Shown: in pieces, positions 34,023-44,752 of the stretch
Layout: each line of letters opens with the position of its first letter
Numbering within the stretch: position 1 is the stretch's first letter
Assembly: GCF_003119115.1 (NCBI RefSeq)
Contig: NZ_CP022367.1
Location: forward strand, 1,415,001-1,479,000
Length of the DNA: 64,000 bases
Source of the DNA: Azospirillum sp. TSH58
GTDB lineage: Bacteria; Pseudomonadota; Alphaproteobacteria; Azospirillales; Azospirillaceae
Direction: 5' to 3'
Translations under genes and position numbers: made by a program
Notes under the pieces: model-generated
What the model was told of the DNA's origin: nothing
Seen by the model: the letters and a program-made list of their open reading frames with translations, nothing else
The model's database searches: none

Positions 34023-34355
34023 ATGCATCGCCGCGCCACCATCCGCCGCTCGCTGCTCGCCCGGCCTGCTTTTTCGAGCCCCACGCTCGCCCGCGTCCGG
34101 CAGCTCGCTCTGATCGGCACGGGGTGGAGCCTGATCGGCCTGGGCGCCCTGATGTCGCCGTTGCCGGGGCCGTTCGGCTTTCCGGTGGCCCTTGCCGGCG
34201 GTGTGATCCTGTTGCGCAACTCGGCGGACGCCCGCCGCCTGTTCGTGCGGCTGAAGCGCCGCCACCCCCGGCTGCTCAGCCCGGTCGAGCGCATCCGCGT
34301 CAAGCTGCGCCACCGCCGCAACGCCGCCAGGGCCAAGGCCGCCGCCTCCGCCTGA
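34023..34355 (+). CDS. Small membrane protein, PGPGW-like
   Basis: 110 residues. One or two hydrophobic helices around LALIGTGWSLIGLGALMSPLPGPFGFPVALAGGVILL (in parts), followed by a very basic tail (RLKRRHPRLLSPVERIRVKLRHRRNA). The PLPGPFGFP turn resembles putative PGPGW membrane proteins. The ATG follows a GGAGGAGGAG sequence. Function unknown. Confidence 0.65.
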   Translation: MHRRATIRRSLLARPAFSSPTLARVRQLALIGTGWSLIGLGALMSPLPGPFGFPVALAGGVILLRNSADARRLFVRLKRRHPRLLSPVERIRVKLRHRRNAARAKAAASA

Positions 34356-34475
34356 CCCTCGGCGTCCGACCCTCAGCGCCTGCCGCCACCGCCGGGCCGC
34401 TCTGCGGACGGGGCGCTGGACAGCGCTGCCCGGCTGCGGCATTCCTGTCCGCTTCGGTGGTCAGGAGGCTCAAAG

Positions 34476-35639
34476 GTGAAGTCCGGCAACGCAATCCTGT
34501 CGAGCTACGGCACGACGATCTTCGAGGTGATGTCCCGCCTGTCGGACGAGCACAAGGCGATCAACCTCGGCCAGGGCTTTCCCGACGAGCGGGGCCCCGC
34601 CGACGTTCTGGACGTGGCGGCCAAGGCCATCCTGGAGGGTTGGAACCAGTACCCGCCGATGATGGGCACGCCGGAGCTGCGGCAGGCGGTGGCCGCGCAC
34701 GGCAAGCGCTTCTACGGGCTGGACATCGACTGGAAGACCGAGGTGATGGTCACCTCCGGCGCCACCGAGGCGCTGACCGCCAGCCTGCTCGGCCTCATCA
34801 ACCCGGGCGACGAGGTGGTGCTGTTCCAGCCCATGTACGACAGCTACCTGCCGATCATCCGGCTGGCCGGCGGCGTGCCGCGCTTCGTCAGCCTGAAGGC
34901 CCCGGACTGGAGCTTCACGCGGGCCGACCTGGAGGCGGTCTTCTCGTCCAAGACCAAGCTCGTCCTCATCAACGACCCGCTGAACCCCGCCGCCAAGGTC
35001 TTCGCCCGCGCGGAGCTGGAGCTGCTGGCGGAGTTCGTCCAGCGCTTCGACGCCTTCGCCGTCTGCGACGAGGTGTACGAGCACATCGTGTTCGACGGGC
35101 TTGAGCACATTCCGCTGATGACCCTGCCGGGGATGCGCGACCGCTGCCTGAAGATCGGCTCCGCCGGCAAGACCTTCTCGCTGACCGGCTGGAAGGTCGG
35201 CTACGTCACCGGCGCGCCGCACCTGCTCCAGCCCGTCGTCAAGGCGCACCAGTACATCACCTTCACCACGCCGCCCAACCTCCAGGCGGCGGTCGCCTAT
35301 GGCCTGGGCAAGGACGACGCGTATTTCGCCGGGCTGGCCGGCGGTCTCCAGGCCAAGCGCGACCGGCTGGCCGCCGGGCTGCGCGCCGTGGGGTTCGAGG
35401 TGCTGCCGTCCGCCGGCACCTACTTCGTGGTCGCCGACGTGTCGCCCTTCGGCTTCGACGGCAACGACGAGGATTTCTGCCGCCACCTGACCGCCGAGGC
35501 CGGGGTGACGGCCATTCCCGTGGGGGCCTTTTTTGTCCAGGACGCGCCGCGCAGCTTCATCCGCTTCTGCTTCTCCAAAAGGGACGAGATCCTCGATGGA
35601 GCGGTTGAACGGCTGAGGACCTATTTCTCGCGGAAATGA
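34476..35639 (+). CDS. PLP-dependent aminotransferase, class I/II (methionine aminotransferase-like)
   Basis: 387 residues, GTG start behind AGGAGG (34464-34469). Fold type I aminotransferase. The Schiff-base Lys is K232 in SAGKTFSLTGWKVGY, Asp198 in CDEVYEH pairs with the pyridine nitrogen, and NDPLNPAAK (166-174) is the Asn-containing loop, here in place of the usual N-P-N-P-T-G form. INLGQGFPDERGP at the start and the overall pattern match YbdL-type methionine aminotransferase and kynurenine aminotransferase relatives. No pathway genes are nearby. Confidence 0.85.
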   Translation: MKSGNAILSSYGTTIFEVMSRLSDEHKAINLGQGFPDERGPADVLDVAAKAILEGWNQYPPMMGTPELRQAVAAHGKRFYGLDIDWKTEVMVTSGATEALTASLLGLINPGDEVVLFQPMYDSYLPIIRLAGGVPRFVSLKAPDWSFTRADLEAVFSSKTKLVLINDPLNPAAKVFARAELELLAEFVQRFDAFAVCDEVYEHIVFDGLEHIPLMTLPGMRDRCLKIGSAGKTFSLTGWKVGYVTGAPHLLQPVVKAHQYITFTTPPNLQAAVAYGLGKDDAYFAGLAGGLQAKRDRLAAGLRAVGFEVLPSAGTYFVVADVSPFGFDGNDEDFCRHLTAEAGVTAIPVGAFFVQDAPRSFIRFCFSKRDEILDGAVERLRTYFSRK

Positions 35640-35786
35640 TGTGAGGGGCCTGGCCGTCAACGCGGGATGGAGAGGCTTGCCGGGACCTTCGATGGCGTGA
35701 TACCCCTTGTGCTGTAGGGTCGATACCGGGCCGGAACGGATCATTGTCCGCTCCCGCCCCGGTGGACCGCCTGTGGAAAGCCCGGG

Positions 35787-37415
35787 ATGCGCCTGCCGAT
35801 CTCGTTCCGCTGGTGCGTGTTCGCCATCGCCGCCGTTGCGATCACGGTGGTCTGGGGAGCCCACGCGCAGGTGGTGCGCGAATTGCTGGACGCCCAGACG
35901 CGGGAAGCGGTGGCGAAGGCCGAGATCATGGTCCGGGCCTTCGCCAAGAGCACCCACCGCGCGGTGCATGAGGTGGACATCACGCTGCGCTCCCTGGCGC
36001 TGGAGTTCGGGGAGAACGGCCTGCCCGGCATCCGCAGCTTCCTCGACCAGACGCTCTACGATCCGACGCTGATCCATCACTTCACGGTGCTCGACGCCGA
36101 CGGGACCGTGCTGTTGCGCAGCGAAGGGCCGGGCGGGAGGACGAACGAGCGGGACGAGACCGCCTTCGCCTTCCACCAGGGCACCGGCCGCGACCTGATG
36201 CACATCGGCGCGCCCTTTCCCGGGACGACCGGCGGCGGGCCGCTTCTGCGCCTCAGCCGGCGGCTGACCGATGGGGACGGCGGCTTCGCGGGGCTCGTGA
36301 TCGCCAACATCGACCCCGACATTCTGGGGGAGTTCTACCAGCAGGCCAATCTGGGGCCGCAGGGGGCGGTGACCCTGATCGGGATGGACAAGGTGATCCG
36401 CGCCCGCGGGGCGTCGCGGGGCGTCGAGGCGGTCGGCCTTGCCATCCCCCAGTCCCGCCTGTGGGAGGAACTGGGCCGGTCGCTCGCCGGCGTCTATTGG
36501 CAGGAGTCGCAGACCGACGGCGTTCTGCGCGCCTTCGCCTACCGTCTGGTGGAGAACTATCCGCTGGTCGCGACGGTCGGCGTCGCACGGACGGACATCG
36601 AGGCGGCGGTGGCCGACCTGCGCAACACGCTGTTCCTGCTGGCGGCGATCCTGACCGCGTCCATCCTGCTGGTGACGCTGTTCCTTCTGGTGCAGCACCG
36701 CACGGCGGAGCGGCTGCGCGCCGCGCTGGCCCTGAACCGCAACTTCCTGGCCCGCGTCAGCCACGAGCTGCGCACCCCGCTGAACGCCATTCTCGGCTTC
36801 TCGGAGGTCATCCGCGACCAGATGCTGGGGCCGCAGGCCGGCGGACGCTACGCCGACTACGCCCGCGACATCCACGAATCGGGGCGGCACCTGCTGGGGC
36901 TGATCAACGACATCATGGACCTGTCGCGGCTCCAGGCGGGAGCGCTGCCCCTGCGTCCGGAGGATATGGATGTCGCCCCGGTCGTGGAATGGGTGTTCCG
37001 TGTGGTCGCGCCGCAGGCCGACGCCAAGGGCATCCGGCTGGACATGAACGTCGAGCCCGGCCACCACAGCGTTTCGGCCGACGAGCGCGCCCTGAAGCAG
37101 ATGCTCCTGAACCTGCTGGCCAACGCCGTCACCTTCACGCCGGACGGCGGGCGCATCCTCGTGACGGTCGGGGGCGGGGCGGACGGCGGGTGCCGCGTCC
37201 GGGTGACGGACAACGGAATCGGCATGACGCCGGAACAGCTCCATCAGGCCGCGGAGCCCTTCGGGCAGACCGGGGTGCATGTGGCGCTTCCGGGACAGGG
37301 CAGCGGTCTGGGGCTGTCCATCGTCAAGTCGCTGATGGAGGCCCATGGCGGGCGCCTGAGCATCGACAGCCGGCCCGGTGAGGGCAGCCAGTTCACGCTG
37401 GAATTCGTCGCTTGA
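35787..37415 (+). CDS. Cache-type sensor histidine kinase
   Basis: 542 residues. First membrane helix about 8-25, a periplasmic Cache-like ligand domain about 30-270 (HFTVLDADGTVLLRSEG, GLVIANIDPDIL), second helix about 281-303. The HisKA box FLARVSHELRTPLNAILGFSE has phospho-acceptor His326. A HATPase follows (N box NLLANAVTF, G boxes DNGIGMT and GQGSGLGLSIVKSLM). There is no receiver domain and no response-regulator gene beside it, so an orphan kinase. The ligand is unknown. Confidence 0.9.
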   Translation: MRLPISFRWCVFAIAAVAITVVWGAHAQVVRELLDAQTREAVAKAEIMVRAFAKSTHRAVHEVDITLRSLALEFGENGLPGIRSFLDQTLYDPTLIHHFTVLDADGTVLLRSEGPGGRTNERDETAFAFHQGTGRDLMHIGAPFPGTTGGGPLLRLSRRLTDGDGGFAGLVIANIDPDILGEFYQQANLGPQGAVTLIGMDKVIRARGASRGVEAVGLAIPQSRLWEELGRSLAGVYWQESQTDGVLRAFAYRLVENYPLVATVGVARTDIEAAVADLRNTLFLLAAILTASILLVTLFLLVQHRTAERLRAALALNRNFLARVSHELRTPLNAILGFSEVIRDQMLGPQAGGRYADYARDIHESGRHLLGLINDIMDLSRLQAGALPLRPEDMDVAPVVEWVFRVVAPQADAKGIRLDMNVEPGHHSVSADERALKQMLLNLLANAVTFTPDGGRILVTVGGGADGGCRVRVTDNGIGMTPEQLHQAAEPFGQTGVHVALPGQGSGLGLSIVKSLMEAHGGRLSIDSRPGEGSQFTLEFVA

Positions 37416-37623
37416 TCCGCGGCTGATCCGCGGCTGATCGGCGCCCGATCCGCTCCCCGTCCACCTTGCGGGATTTTCCGGACGGAGCCGCAAAGCCGTG
37501 GCGAAACCATGGGCGCTTCGGCATACTCCGCGCCGGTTTGCCGAAAACGGTGTTTTCGCAGGCCCGGAGTTTTCGCATAGGCCCGCGCGCGCCGCGCCGG
37601 GCGGCTGGTCCAGGGAAGATCGA

Positions 37624-40600
37624 ATGTTGCGTGCAGTGGCGCGTGTCTGTGCCGTCCTCGTCGCGTCCTCAACCCCCGTCATCGCCGCCGACGCGCCGCC
37701 CGAGCCGGTGCCCTTCGGCGTCTCCTCCGCCGAGGTGGTGGCGGAGCGCGACGTGCCGCAGGCTTGCTTCACCTTCACCGACCGGCTGGAGAAGTCGCGC
37801 GCGGTGAACTACCGCGACTATGTGGAGGTGACGCCCGCCGGCGGTGGGGCGGCCGGTGGTGGCGCCCCCTTCGACGGGACCGCCGTCGCCCGCGACCGCA
37901 CGCTCTGCGTCGAGGGGCTGAAGCACGGGCAGAGCTACCGCATCACCCTGCGCGACGGCCTGCCGGGCAGCGACGGCAAGCGCCTGCCGAATCCCGACGC
38001 CCGCGACATCGAGGTGCCGAACCGCAAGCCGGCGCTCGCCTTCCGCGGGGCGGGCTACATCCTGCCGCGCATCGGCGCGGACGGTCTGCCGCTGCGCTCC
38101 ATCAACCTCGACCGGGCGAAGCTCCAGGTGCTGCGGATCAACGACCGCAGTCTGGTGGAGAAGATCTATTTCGGCCGCATCGGCCAGCAGATGTCCGACC
38201 ACGAGGTCGGGGAGATCCTCGACCGCTCCGGCCAGGAGGTGTGGCGCGGGGAAATGGCGATCAGCAACAGCCGCAACCAGGCGGTGGTGACGCCCTTTCC
38301 GATCGACGCCGTGCTGGGCCGGCTGGAGCCCGGCGTCTACATCGCCGTGGCCAGCACCGAGGACATCAAGCCCGGCGGCTGGGACCACAAGGCGACCCAG
38401 TGGTTCGTCGTCTCCGACCTCGGCCTGAACGCCATCACCGGGGAGGACGCGCTGGTCGTCTTCGCCCGCTCCGTCAAGGGCGCGACGCCGGAGGCCGGCG
38501 TGGAGCTGCGCCTGCTCGCCCGCAACAACGAGGAGCTGGGCAAGGCGCTGACCGGCGCGGACGGTCTGGCGCGATTCGACCTCGCCGCCCTGCGCGCCGC
38601 CGGGCGGGAGCCGGTGCAGGCGCTGTTCGCCTACCGCGGGGCGGGGGACTTCGGCTTCCTCGACCTCGTGACGCCGACGCTGGCCAACGCGCCGCCGCCG
38701 GCCGGGGCGCCGAACGCGGCGCCGGGCGGTGTCGCGGCGGTGGTCCCGGCGCGCCCGGTCCCCGGCCAGCCCGACGCCTTCCTCTACACCGAGCGCGGCA
38801 TCTACCGCCCCGGCGAAACGGTGCATCTGGCGGCGCTGCTGCGCGACGCCGACGCCAAGCCGGTCACCGGCCGCCCCGTCACGCTGAAGATCCAGCGCCC
38901 GGACGGCTTCGAGGTGGACCGCCGCCCGCTGTCCGAATCCGGCGGCGGAAGCTTCGCCGCCCGCGTCGAGATTCCGGCCAACGCCATGACCGGCACCTGG
39001 GCCGTCACCGTCCACGGCGAGCCGGAGGCGGGGAGCCAGCCGAACGCCATGGGGCCGGTTCTGGGCCGCGCCGAATTCCTGGTCGAGGACTTCGTGCCGC
39101 CGCGCCTCGAGGTCGCCCTCGCCGCCGAGGCGGCGGAGCTTCCGGCGGACGGCAAGACGACCCTGACCGTCGATGGGCATTTCCTCTATGGCGCCCCGGC
39201 GGCGGGCCTGCCGGGCGAGCTGGCGGTGACGCTGCGCGCCGCGGCGAATCCCTACCCGAACCTGCCCGGCTACCGCTTCGGCCTCGCCCAGGAGGAGGTG
39301 AAGCCGCTGCGCACCGACCTGCCGGGCTTCACCACCAACCGCAACGGGCAGGCCAAGGCCGACCTCGCGCTGCCCAAGGCGCCGGAGAGCACCAAGCCGC
39401 TGGAGGCGGTGGTCCGCGCCACCCTGCTCGACATCGGAGGCCGCTCGGTCAGCCGCGATCTGGTCCTGCCGGTGCGCCACCAGCCCTACGCCGTCGGCAT
39501 CCGCCCGCGCTTCGAGGGCGACGGGGTGCCGGAGGGTGCCACCGCCGGATTCGACGTTGTGGCGGTCGGGCCGGACGGCCAGCCGATGGACAAGGAGGAC
39601 CTCTCCTACGAGCTGTTCGAGGAGGAGTACGACTACGCCTGGTTCGAGGCGAACGGGCGCTGGGACTACAAGGTCACGGTGCGCGACCAGCGGGTGACCG
39701 GCGGCACGCTCGCCGCCCAGGCGGCCAAGCCGGGTTCGGTGGAGGCCCCGGTGACCGCCGGCCGCTACCGGCTGGAGGTGTTCGACCCCAAGACCGGCGT
39801 GGCGAGCAGCCTGCGCTTCGCCGCCGGCTGGTGGATGACCCCGACCGCCGGCGAGCGCCCCGATCAGGTGGACGTGACCGTCATGCTGCCCGCCTACAAG
39901 GGCGGCGAGACGGCGTGGGTCTATGTCAAGCCGCCCTACGACAGCGAGGTGCTGATCGCCGTCGCCGACCGCAAGATCCGTCAGGCTTCCACCCGCCGCA
40001 TCGGGCCGGAGGGCGCCTTCCTGGAAATCCCCGTCGATCCGACCTGGACCGGCGGCGTCTATGTGCTGGCGACCGCCTTCGGCGCGCCGGACGCCGCGGG
40101 CGGCCCGTCGAAGGGCGTGGCGCGCCGCGCCGTCGGTCTGTCCTGGCTGGCGGTGGACGGGGACGAGCGGGCGCTGGACGTGCGCGTCGCCGCCCCGGCG
40201 CAGACCGAGCCCCGCCGCTCCGTCACCGCCGAGGTGGTGGTGGAGGGCGCACCGGAGGGCCAGCCGGCCTATGTGACGGTCGCCGCGGTGGATGACGCCG
40301 TGCTCCAGCTCACCGACCAGCATTCGCCGAACCCCATCGACCATTACCTGGGCAAGCGCCGCCTGGGCGTGGAACTGCGCGATTCCTTCGGGCGGCTGAT
40401 CGATCCGGCGGTTCTGGACGCCACCCGCACGCGCCCCGGCGCCGCCCCGCGGCTGCGTCAGGTCGGCGTCACCGTCCCGCAGAAGTCGGAGCGCGTCGTC
40501 GCCCTGTTCTCCGGCGTGCTGACCGTGGGTCCGGAGGGCAAGGTGGCGGTCCCGCTGGACGTCCCCGATTTCCAGGGCCGGCTGCGCCTGATGGCCGTGG

Positions 40601-42489
40601 CCTGGAGCGGGGACAAGCTGGGCCGTTCCGAATCCTCCATGCTGGTCGCCGACCCGGTGCTGGCCGACCTGGGCCTGCCGCGCTTCCTGGCACCGGGGGA
40701 CCGGGCGGTGATTCCCGTGACCCTCGACAACGTCGCCGGACCGGCGGGCGCCTACAATATTTCCCTGATCGCCAGCGGCGCCGTGTCGCTGAGCGAAGGG
40801 ACCATCGCCGTGCCCGAGCTGGGCAAGGGCAAGCGGGCCACCGCCGGGCGGGTCCTCACCGCCAACGGCGTCGGCACGGGCCACATCGCGCTGGACGTGA
40901 CCGGGCCGGATGGCCTGCGCATCACGCGCCAGTGGGAAATCCCGGTGCGCCCGGCCTCGCCGCTGGTCACCCGCCGCACCGCCTCCATGCTGGCGCCGGA
41001 GCGCAGCGTCGAGCTGCCCGCCGACCTGCTGAACGGCCTGCGTCCGGAGACCGCGACGGCGGCCCTGTCGCTCGGCAACCTGCCGGACCTCGACGTGCCC
41101 GGCCTGCTGACCGCGCTGGAGCGCGGCGGCCCCGGCGGGCTGGAGATGACGGCCAGCCGCGCGCTGCCCCTGCTGTCGCTGGGCGACGTGGCGGTCGCGC
41201 TGGGCGTCGCTTCGGACGAGCGGGTGAAGGCGCGGGTGCAGCGGTCGGTGGACCGCGCGCTGACCTTCCAGCGGATGGACGGCGCCTTCGCCGCCTGGTC
41301 GCCGAAGGGGGAGGCCGATTCCTGGCTGACCGCCTACGCCCTGGATTTCCTGGGCCGCGCCAAGGCCGCCGGCTACCGCGTGCCGGAGGGCCCCTACCGC
41401 AAGGGGCTGGACGGGCTGCGCGGCGCGCTCGACAACGCCTGGGTCGAGGCCGACGAGCAGCCGGCCCGCGCCTACGCGCTCTATGTGCTGGCCCGCGCCA
41501 AGATGATCGACGCCGGTGCGGTCCGCTATTTCCAGGAGACCTTCTGGGACAAGCTGCAGACCGACTTCGCCCGCGCCCAGGTCGCCACGGCCATCGCCGC
41601 GCTGGGCGACAAGGACCGCGCGGCCGAGGCCTTCGGGCGGCTGTCCGGCGCCCGCGTCGTGTCGGCCAGCCTGCGCGATTACGGCTCGTCCCTGCGCGAC
41701 GAGGCCGGCGTGGTGGCGCTGATGGCCGAAAGCGGCGTGGTCGAGCGGGAGCGTCTGACCCAGGCGACCGAGCGCCTGTCCAAGACCTACGCCGCCGTCC
41801 GCACGACCGGTGTGCAGGAACAGGCGTGGCTTCTCCAGGCGGCCAGGGCGCTGATCGACCGGGCGCCGCCGATGAAGATCGCCCAGAAGGACCAGCAGGG
41901 GGCCGATCAGGTCGCCGAGGGCGTCAAGCCGCTGTTCCAGCGGATCGACCCGGCGGCTCCGCCGGCCATCCGCAACGCCGGGGGCGAGCCGCTGCGCCAG
42001 ATCCTGTCGGTGTCCGGCATCGCCGATGCGGCGCCGGGGGCGGAGGAGCAGGGCATGACCGTCACCCGCAGCCTGTTCGACATGACTGGCCGCCCGGCCG
42101 ATCCGGGCGCCGTGCGTCCGAACGACCGGCTGGTGGTGATCCTGGAGGGCAGCGCCTCCGATCCGGTGGACCGGCAGGTTCTGGTGTCCGATCCGCTGCC
42201 CGCCGGCTTCGAGATCGAGGCCGCCCGCTTCGCCGGGGGCGGGGCGCCGCTGGGCGATCTGTCCTGGCTGGGCGAGCTGACCGCGCCGCGCGCCGTCGAT
42301 TACCGCGACGACCGGTTCGTCGCCGCGCTCGACATGACCAAGCAGGCGCCGCGTTTCCGGCTCGTCTATCTGGTGCGCGCGGTGACCCCCGGCGACTACG
42401 CCCAGCCCGGCGCCGTCGTGGAGGATCTCTACCGCCCGCACCAGTCGGCCCGCACCGCCGCGTCGCGCCTGCGCGTCCTGCCGGAGTAG
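37624..42489 (+). CDS. Alpha-2-macroglobulin family protein without thioester
   Basis: 1621 residues with a cleavable signal (MLRAVARVCAVLVASSTPVIA), no lipobox. Series of MG beta-domains (YTERGIYRPGETVHLAALLRD is the classic MG entry), bait-like middle, alpha-2-macroglobulin core (LRLMAVAWSGDKLGRSES, PRFLAPGD) and helical thioester-domain fold. At the place where active members have CxEQ, this protein reads GGLEMTASRALPLL (about 41135-41175), with neither Cys nor Gln, so no thioester can form, as in the YfaS type. Probably periplasmic, guarding against proteases or supporting the envelope. The usual partner pbpC is not adjacent. ATG 37624 starts the signal peptide. Confidence 0.9.
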   Translation: MLRAVARVCAVLVASSTPVIAADAPPEPVPFGVSSAEVVAERDVPQACFTFTDRLEKSRAVNYRDYVEVTPAGGGAAGGGAPFDGTAVARDRTLCVEGLKHGQSYRITLRDGLPGSDGKRLPNPDARDIEVPNRKPALAFRGAGYILPRIGADGLPLRSINLDRAKLQVLRINDRSLVEKIYFGRIGQQMSDHEVGEILDRSGQEVWRGEMAISNSRNQAVVTPFPIDAVLGRLEPGVYIAVASTEDIKPGGWDHKATQWFVVSDLGLNAITGEDALVVFARSVKGATPEAGVELRLLARNNEELGKALTGADGLARFDLAALRAAGREPVQALFAYRGAGDFGFLDLVTPTLANAPPPAGAPNAAPGGVAAVVPARPVPGQPDAFLYTERGIYRPGETVHLAALLRDADAKPVTGRPVTLKIQRPDGFEVDRRPLSESGGGSFAARVEIPANAMTGTWAVTVHGEPEAGSQPNAMGPVLGRAEFLVEDFVPPRLEVALAAEAAELPADGKTTLTVDGHFLYGAPAAGLPGELAVTLRAAANPYPNLPGYRFGLAQEEVKPLRTDLPGFTTNRNGQAKADLALPKAPESTKPLEAVVRATLLDIGGRSVSRDLVLPVRHQPYAVGIRPRFEGDGVPEGATAGFDVVAVGPDGQPMDKEDLSYELFEEEYDYAWFEANGRWDYKVTVRDQRVTGGTLAAQAAKPGSVEAPVTAGRYRLEVFDPKTGVASSLRFAAGWWMTPTAGERPDQVDVTVMLPAYKGGETAWVYVKPPYDSEVLIAVADRKIRQASTRRIGPEGAFLEIPVDPTWTGGVYVLATAFGAPDAAGGPSKGVARRAVGLSWLAVDGDERALDVRVAAPAQTEPRRSVTAEVVVEGAPEGQPAYVTVAAVDDAVLQLTDQHSPNPIDHYLGKRRLGVELRDSFGRLIDPAVLDATRTRPGAAPRLRQVGVTVPQKSERVVALFSGVLTVGPEGKVAVPLDVPDFQGRLRLMAVAWSGDKLGRSESSMLVADPVLADLGLPRFLAPGDRAVIPVTLDNVAGPAGAYNISLIASGAVSLSEGTIAVPELGKGKRATAGRVLTANGVGTGHIALDVTGPDGLRITRQWEIPVRPASPLVTRRTASMLAPERSVELPADLLNGLRPETATAALSLGNLPDLDVPGLLTALERGGPGGLEMTASRALPLLSLGDVAVALGVASDERVKARVQRSVDRALTFQRMDGAFAAWSPKGEADSWLTAYALDFLGRAKAAGYRVPEGPYRKGLDGLRGALDNAWVEADEQPARAYALYVLARAKMIDAGAVRYFQETFWDKLQTDFARAQVATAIAALGDKDRAAEAFGRLSGARVVSASLRDYGSSLRDEAGVVALMAESGVVERERLTQATERLSKTYAAVRTTGVQEQAWLLQAARALIDRAPPMKIAQKDQQGADQVAEGVKPLFQRIDPAAPPAIRNAGGEPLRQILSVSGIADAAPGAEEQGMTVTRSLFDMTGRPADPGAVRPNDRLVVILEGSASDPVDRQVLVSDPLPAGFEIEAARFAGGGAPLGDLSWLGELTAPRAVDYRDDRFVAALDMTKQAPRFRLVYLVRAVTPGDYAQPGAVVEDLYRPHQSARTAASRLRVLPE

Positions 42490-42502
42490 GCGGCCGAACG
42501 GA

Positions 42503-42543
42503 AAAAGCCCCATCGTCCGCCGCGCGCGGGCGATGGGGCTTTT
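42503..42543 (+). terminator. Intrinsic terminator after the alpha-2-macroglobulin gene
   Basis: AAAAGCCCCATCG (42503-42515) pairs with CGATGGGGCTTTT (42531-42543), T-rich on the plus strand and usable by the minus-strand gene that ends at 42595. Confidence 0.85.
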
Positions 42544-42594
42544 GCCTTTTCCGGGCCGGCTGGTTCGGGCTGGCTTTTTCGGCCGTCGCCGGTG

Positions 42595-42777
42595 TCAGAC
42601 GATCTTCTTGTGGTCGTCGTCGCGCTGGCGGGTGACGAGCATCAGGATGGCCACCACGACCGCGAAGAAGGCGGTCAGCGCCACATAGAACAACAACGCG
42701 ACCCCGACCGTCATGGTGCCGATCAGCACCATGGCGAGGATCCAGACGCCCAGCGATACGATGGCGCGCGACGACAT
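42595..42777 (-). CDS. Small two-helix membrane protein
   Basis: 60 residues: MSSRAIVSLGVWILAMVLIG, a second helix (VALLFYVALTAFFAVVVAILML) and a charged tail RQRDDDHKK. ATG 42777 is chosen because the upstream frame is not protein-like. Function unknown. Divergent from the MerR regulator. Confidence 0.65.
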   Translation of the reverse strand: MSSRAIVSLGVWILAMVLIGTMTVGVALLFYVALTAFFAVVVAILMLVTRQRDDDHKKIV

Positions 42778-42992
42778 CGGCTGTCCCAACCCTGCTTGTC
42801 GTAACTCCGGTTTGTCCTGCCCTGTGACCGGCCATTGCACCCGGCCATTCCTGGCCCGGTTTATCCGGCGGCTTTTTTTGTTGAATGACCGGAGCCTGCC
42901 ATAGCTGGGGAGGCTTCCCGCCCGTGGCATCCTGTCACAGCGCGCCCGCGCCGCACCCCGGATCGGCATCGGGACGGGAGTGGGCTGCCCGC

Positions 42993-43035
42993 TTGACAGC
43001 AAATGGCAGGCGCCTTACCTTTACGTAAACGTCAA
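42993..43035 (+). promoter_or_regulatory. Promoter with LiuR-type operator
   Basis: TTGACA (42993-42998) is a good -35 element. TTTACGTAAACGTCAA (43020-43035) matches the TTTACGTAAACG core known for LiuR/MerR regulators of branched-chain and fatty-acid oxidation in proteobacteria and overlaps the likely -10 region. It precedes the MerR gene by 45 bp. Confidence 0.7.
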
Positions 43036-43079
43036 CCCGTGACAATCAAGGGCAATGACGATCAAGGGAAGGGGGAAGG

Positions 43080-43561
43080 ATGTCGCAACCGGCGCGGTTG
43101 ATGGGGCTGGGCACGCGCGGCGACGCCGGGCTGGACCCCGGCGCGGACGGTGCCGGGCGCTCCTTCGCCATTGGTGAGCTGGCCGACGAGTTCGGACTGA
43201 CCCACCGCACCATCCGCCATTACGAGGACGAAGGGCTGCTGGCGCCGGAGCGCGACGGCACCGCCCGCGTCTACGGCCACCGCGACCGCGCGCGCCTCGC
43301 GCTGATCTGCCGGGGCAAGCGGCTGGGCTTCAGCCTCGCCGAGATCAAGGAATTCCTCACCCTCTACGACGCGGACGAGATCCAGAAGGAGCAGATGCGC
43401 TTCATGCAGCGCATCGCCCGCCGCCGCATCGCCGACCTGGAACGGCAGCTTCAGGACGTCCAGCAGACGCTAGGCGAGCTGCGCATCATCGACACCCAGA
43501 TCTCCGACCATTTCCGCAAGAACGGAATCACGGAGACGCAGACCACGGAGGATACGCAACC

Positions 43562-43565
<4 letters not shown>
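43080..43565 (+). CDS. MerR-family regulator, LiuR-like
   Basis: 161 residues. The MerR winged helix starts at about residue 28 (FAIGELADEFGLTHRTIRHYEDEGLLAPERDGTARVY in parts), then a dimerisation coiled coil. There is no metal-binding Cys set, which fits the LiuR group that responds to acyl-CoA. Its stop overlaps the thiolase ATG by four bases (43562-43565), so it is the first gene of the beta-oxidation operon and probably represses it. The N-terminal 27 residues are an unusual polar extension; a later start cannot be excluded. Confidence 0.88.
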
Positions 43566-44725
<1,160 letters not shown>

Positions 44726-44752
44726 CGGCGGCGGCACAGGGAGGCACCAACC

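Noticed and set aside
34476..35639. SAM or other methionine-linked riboswitch before the aminotransferase
   Set aside because: The gap of about 120 bp shows no conserved riboswitch core that I can recognise.
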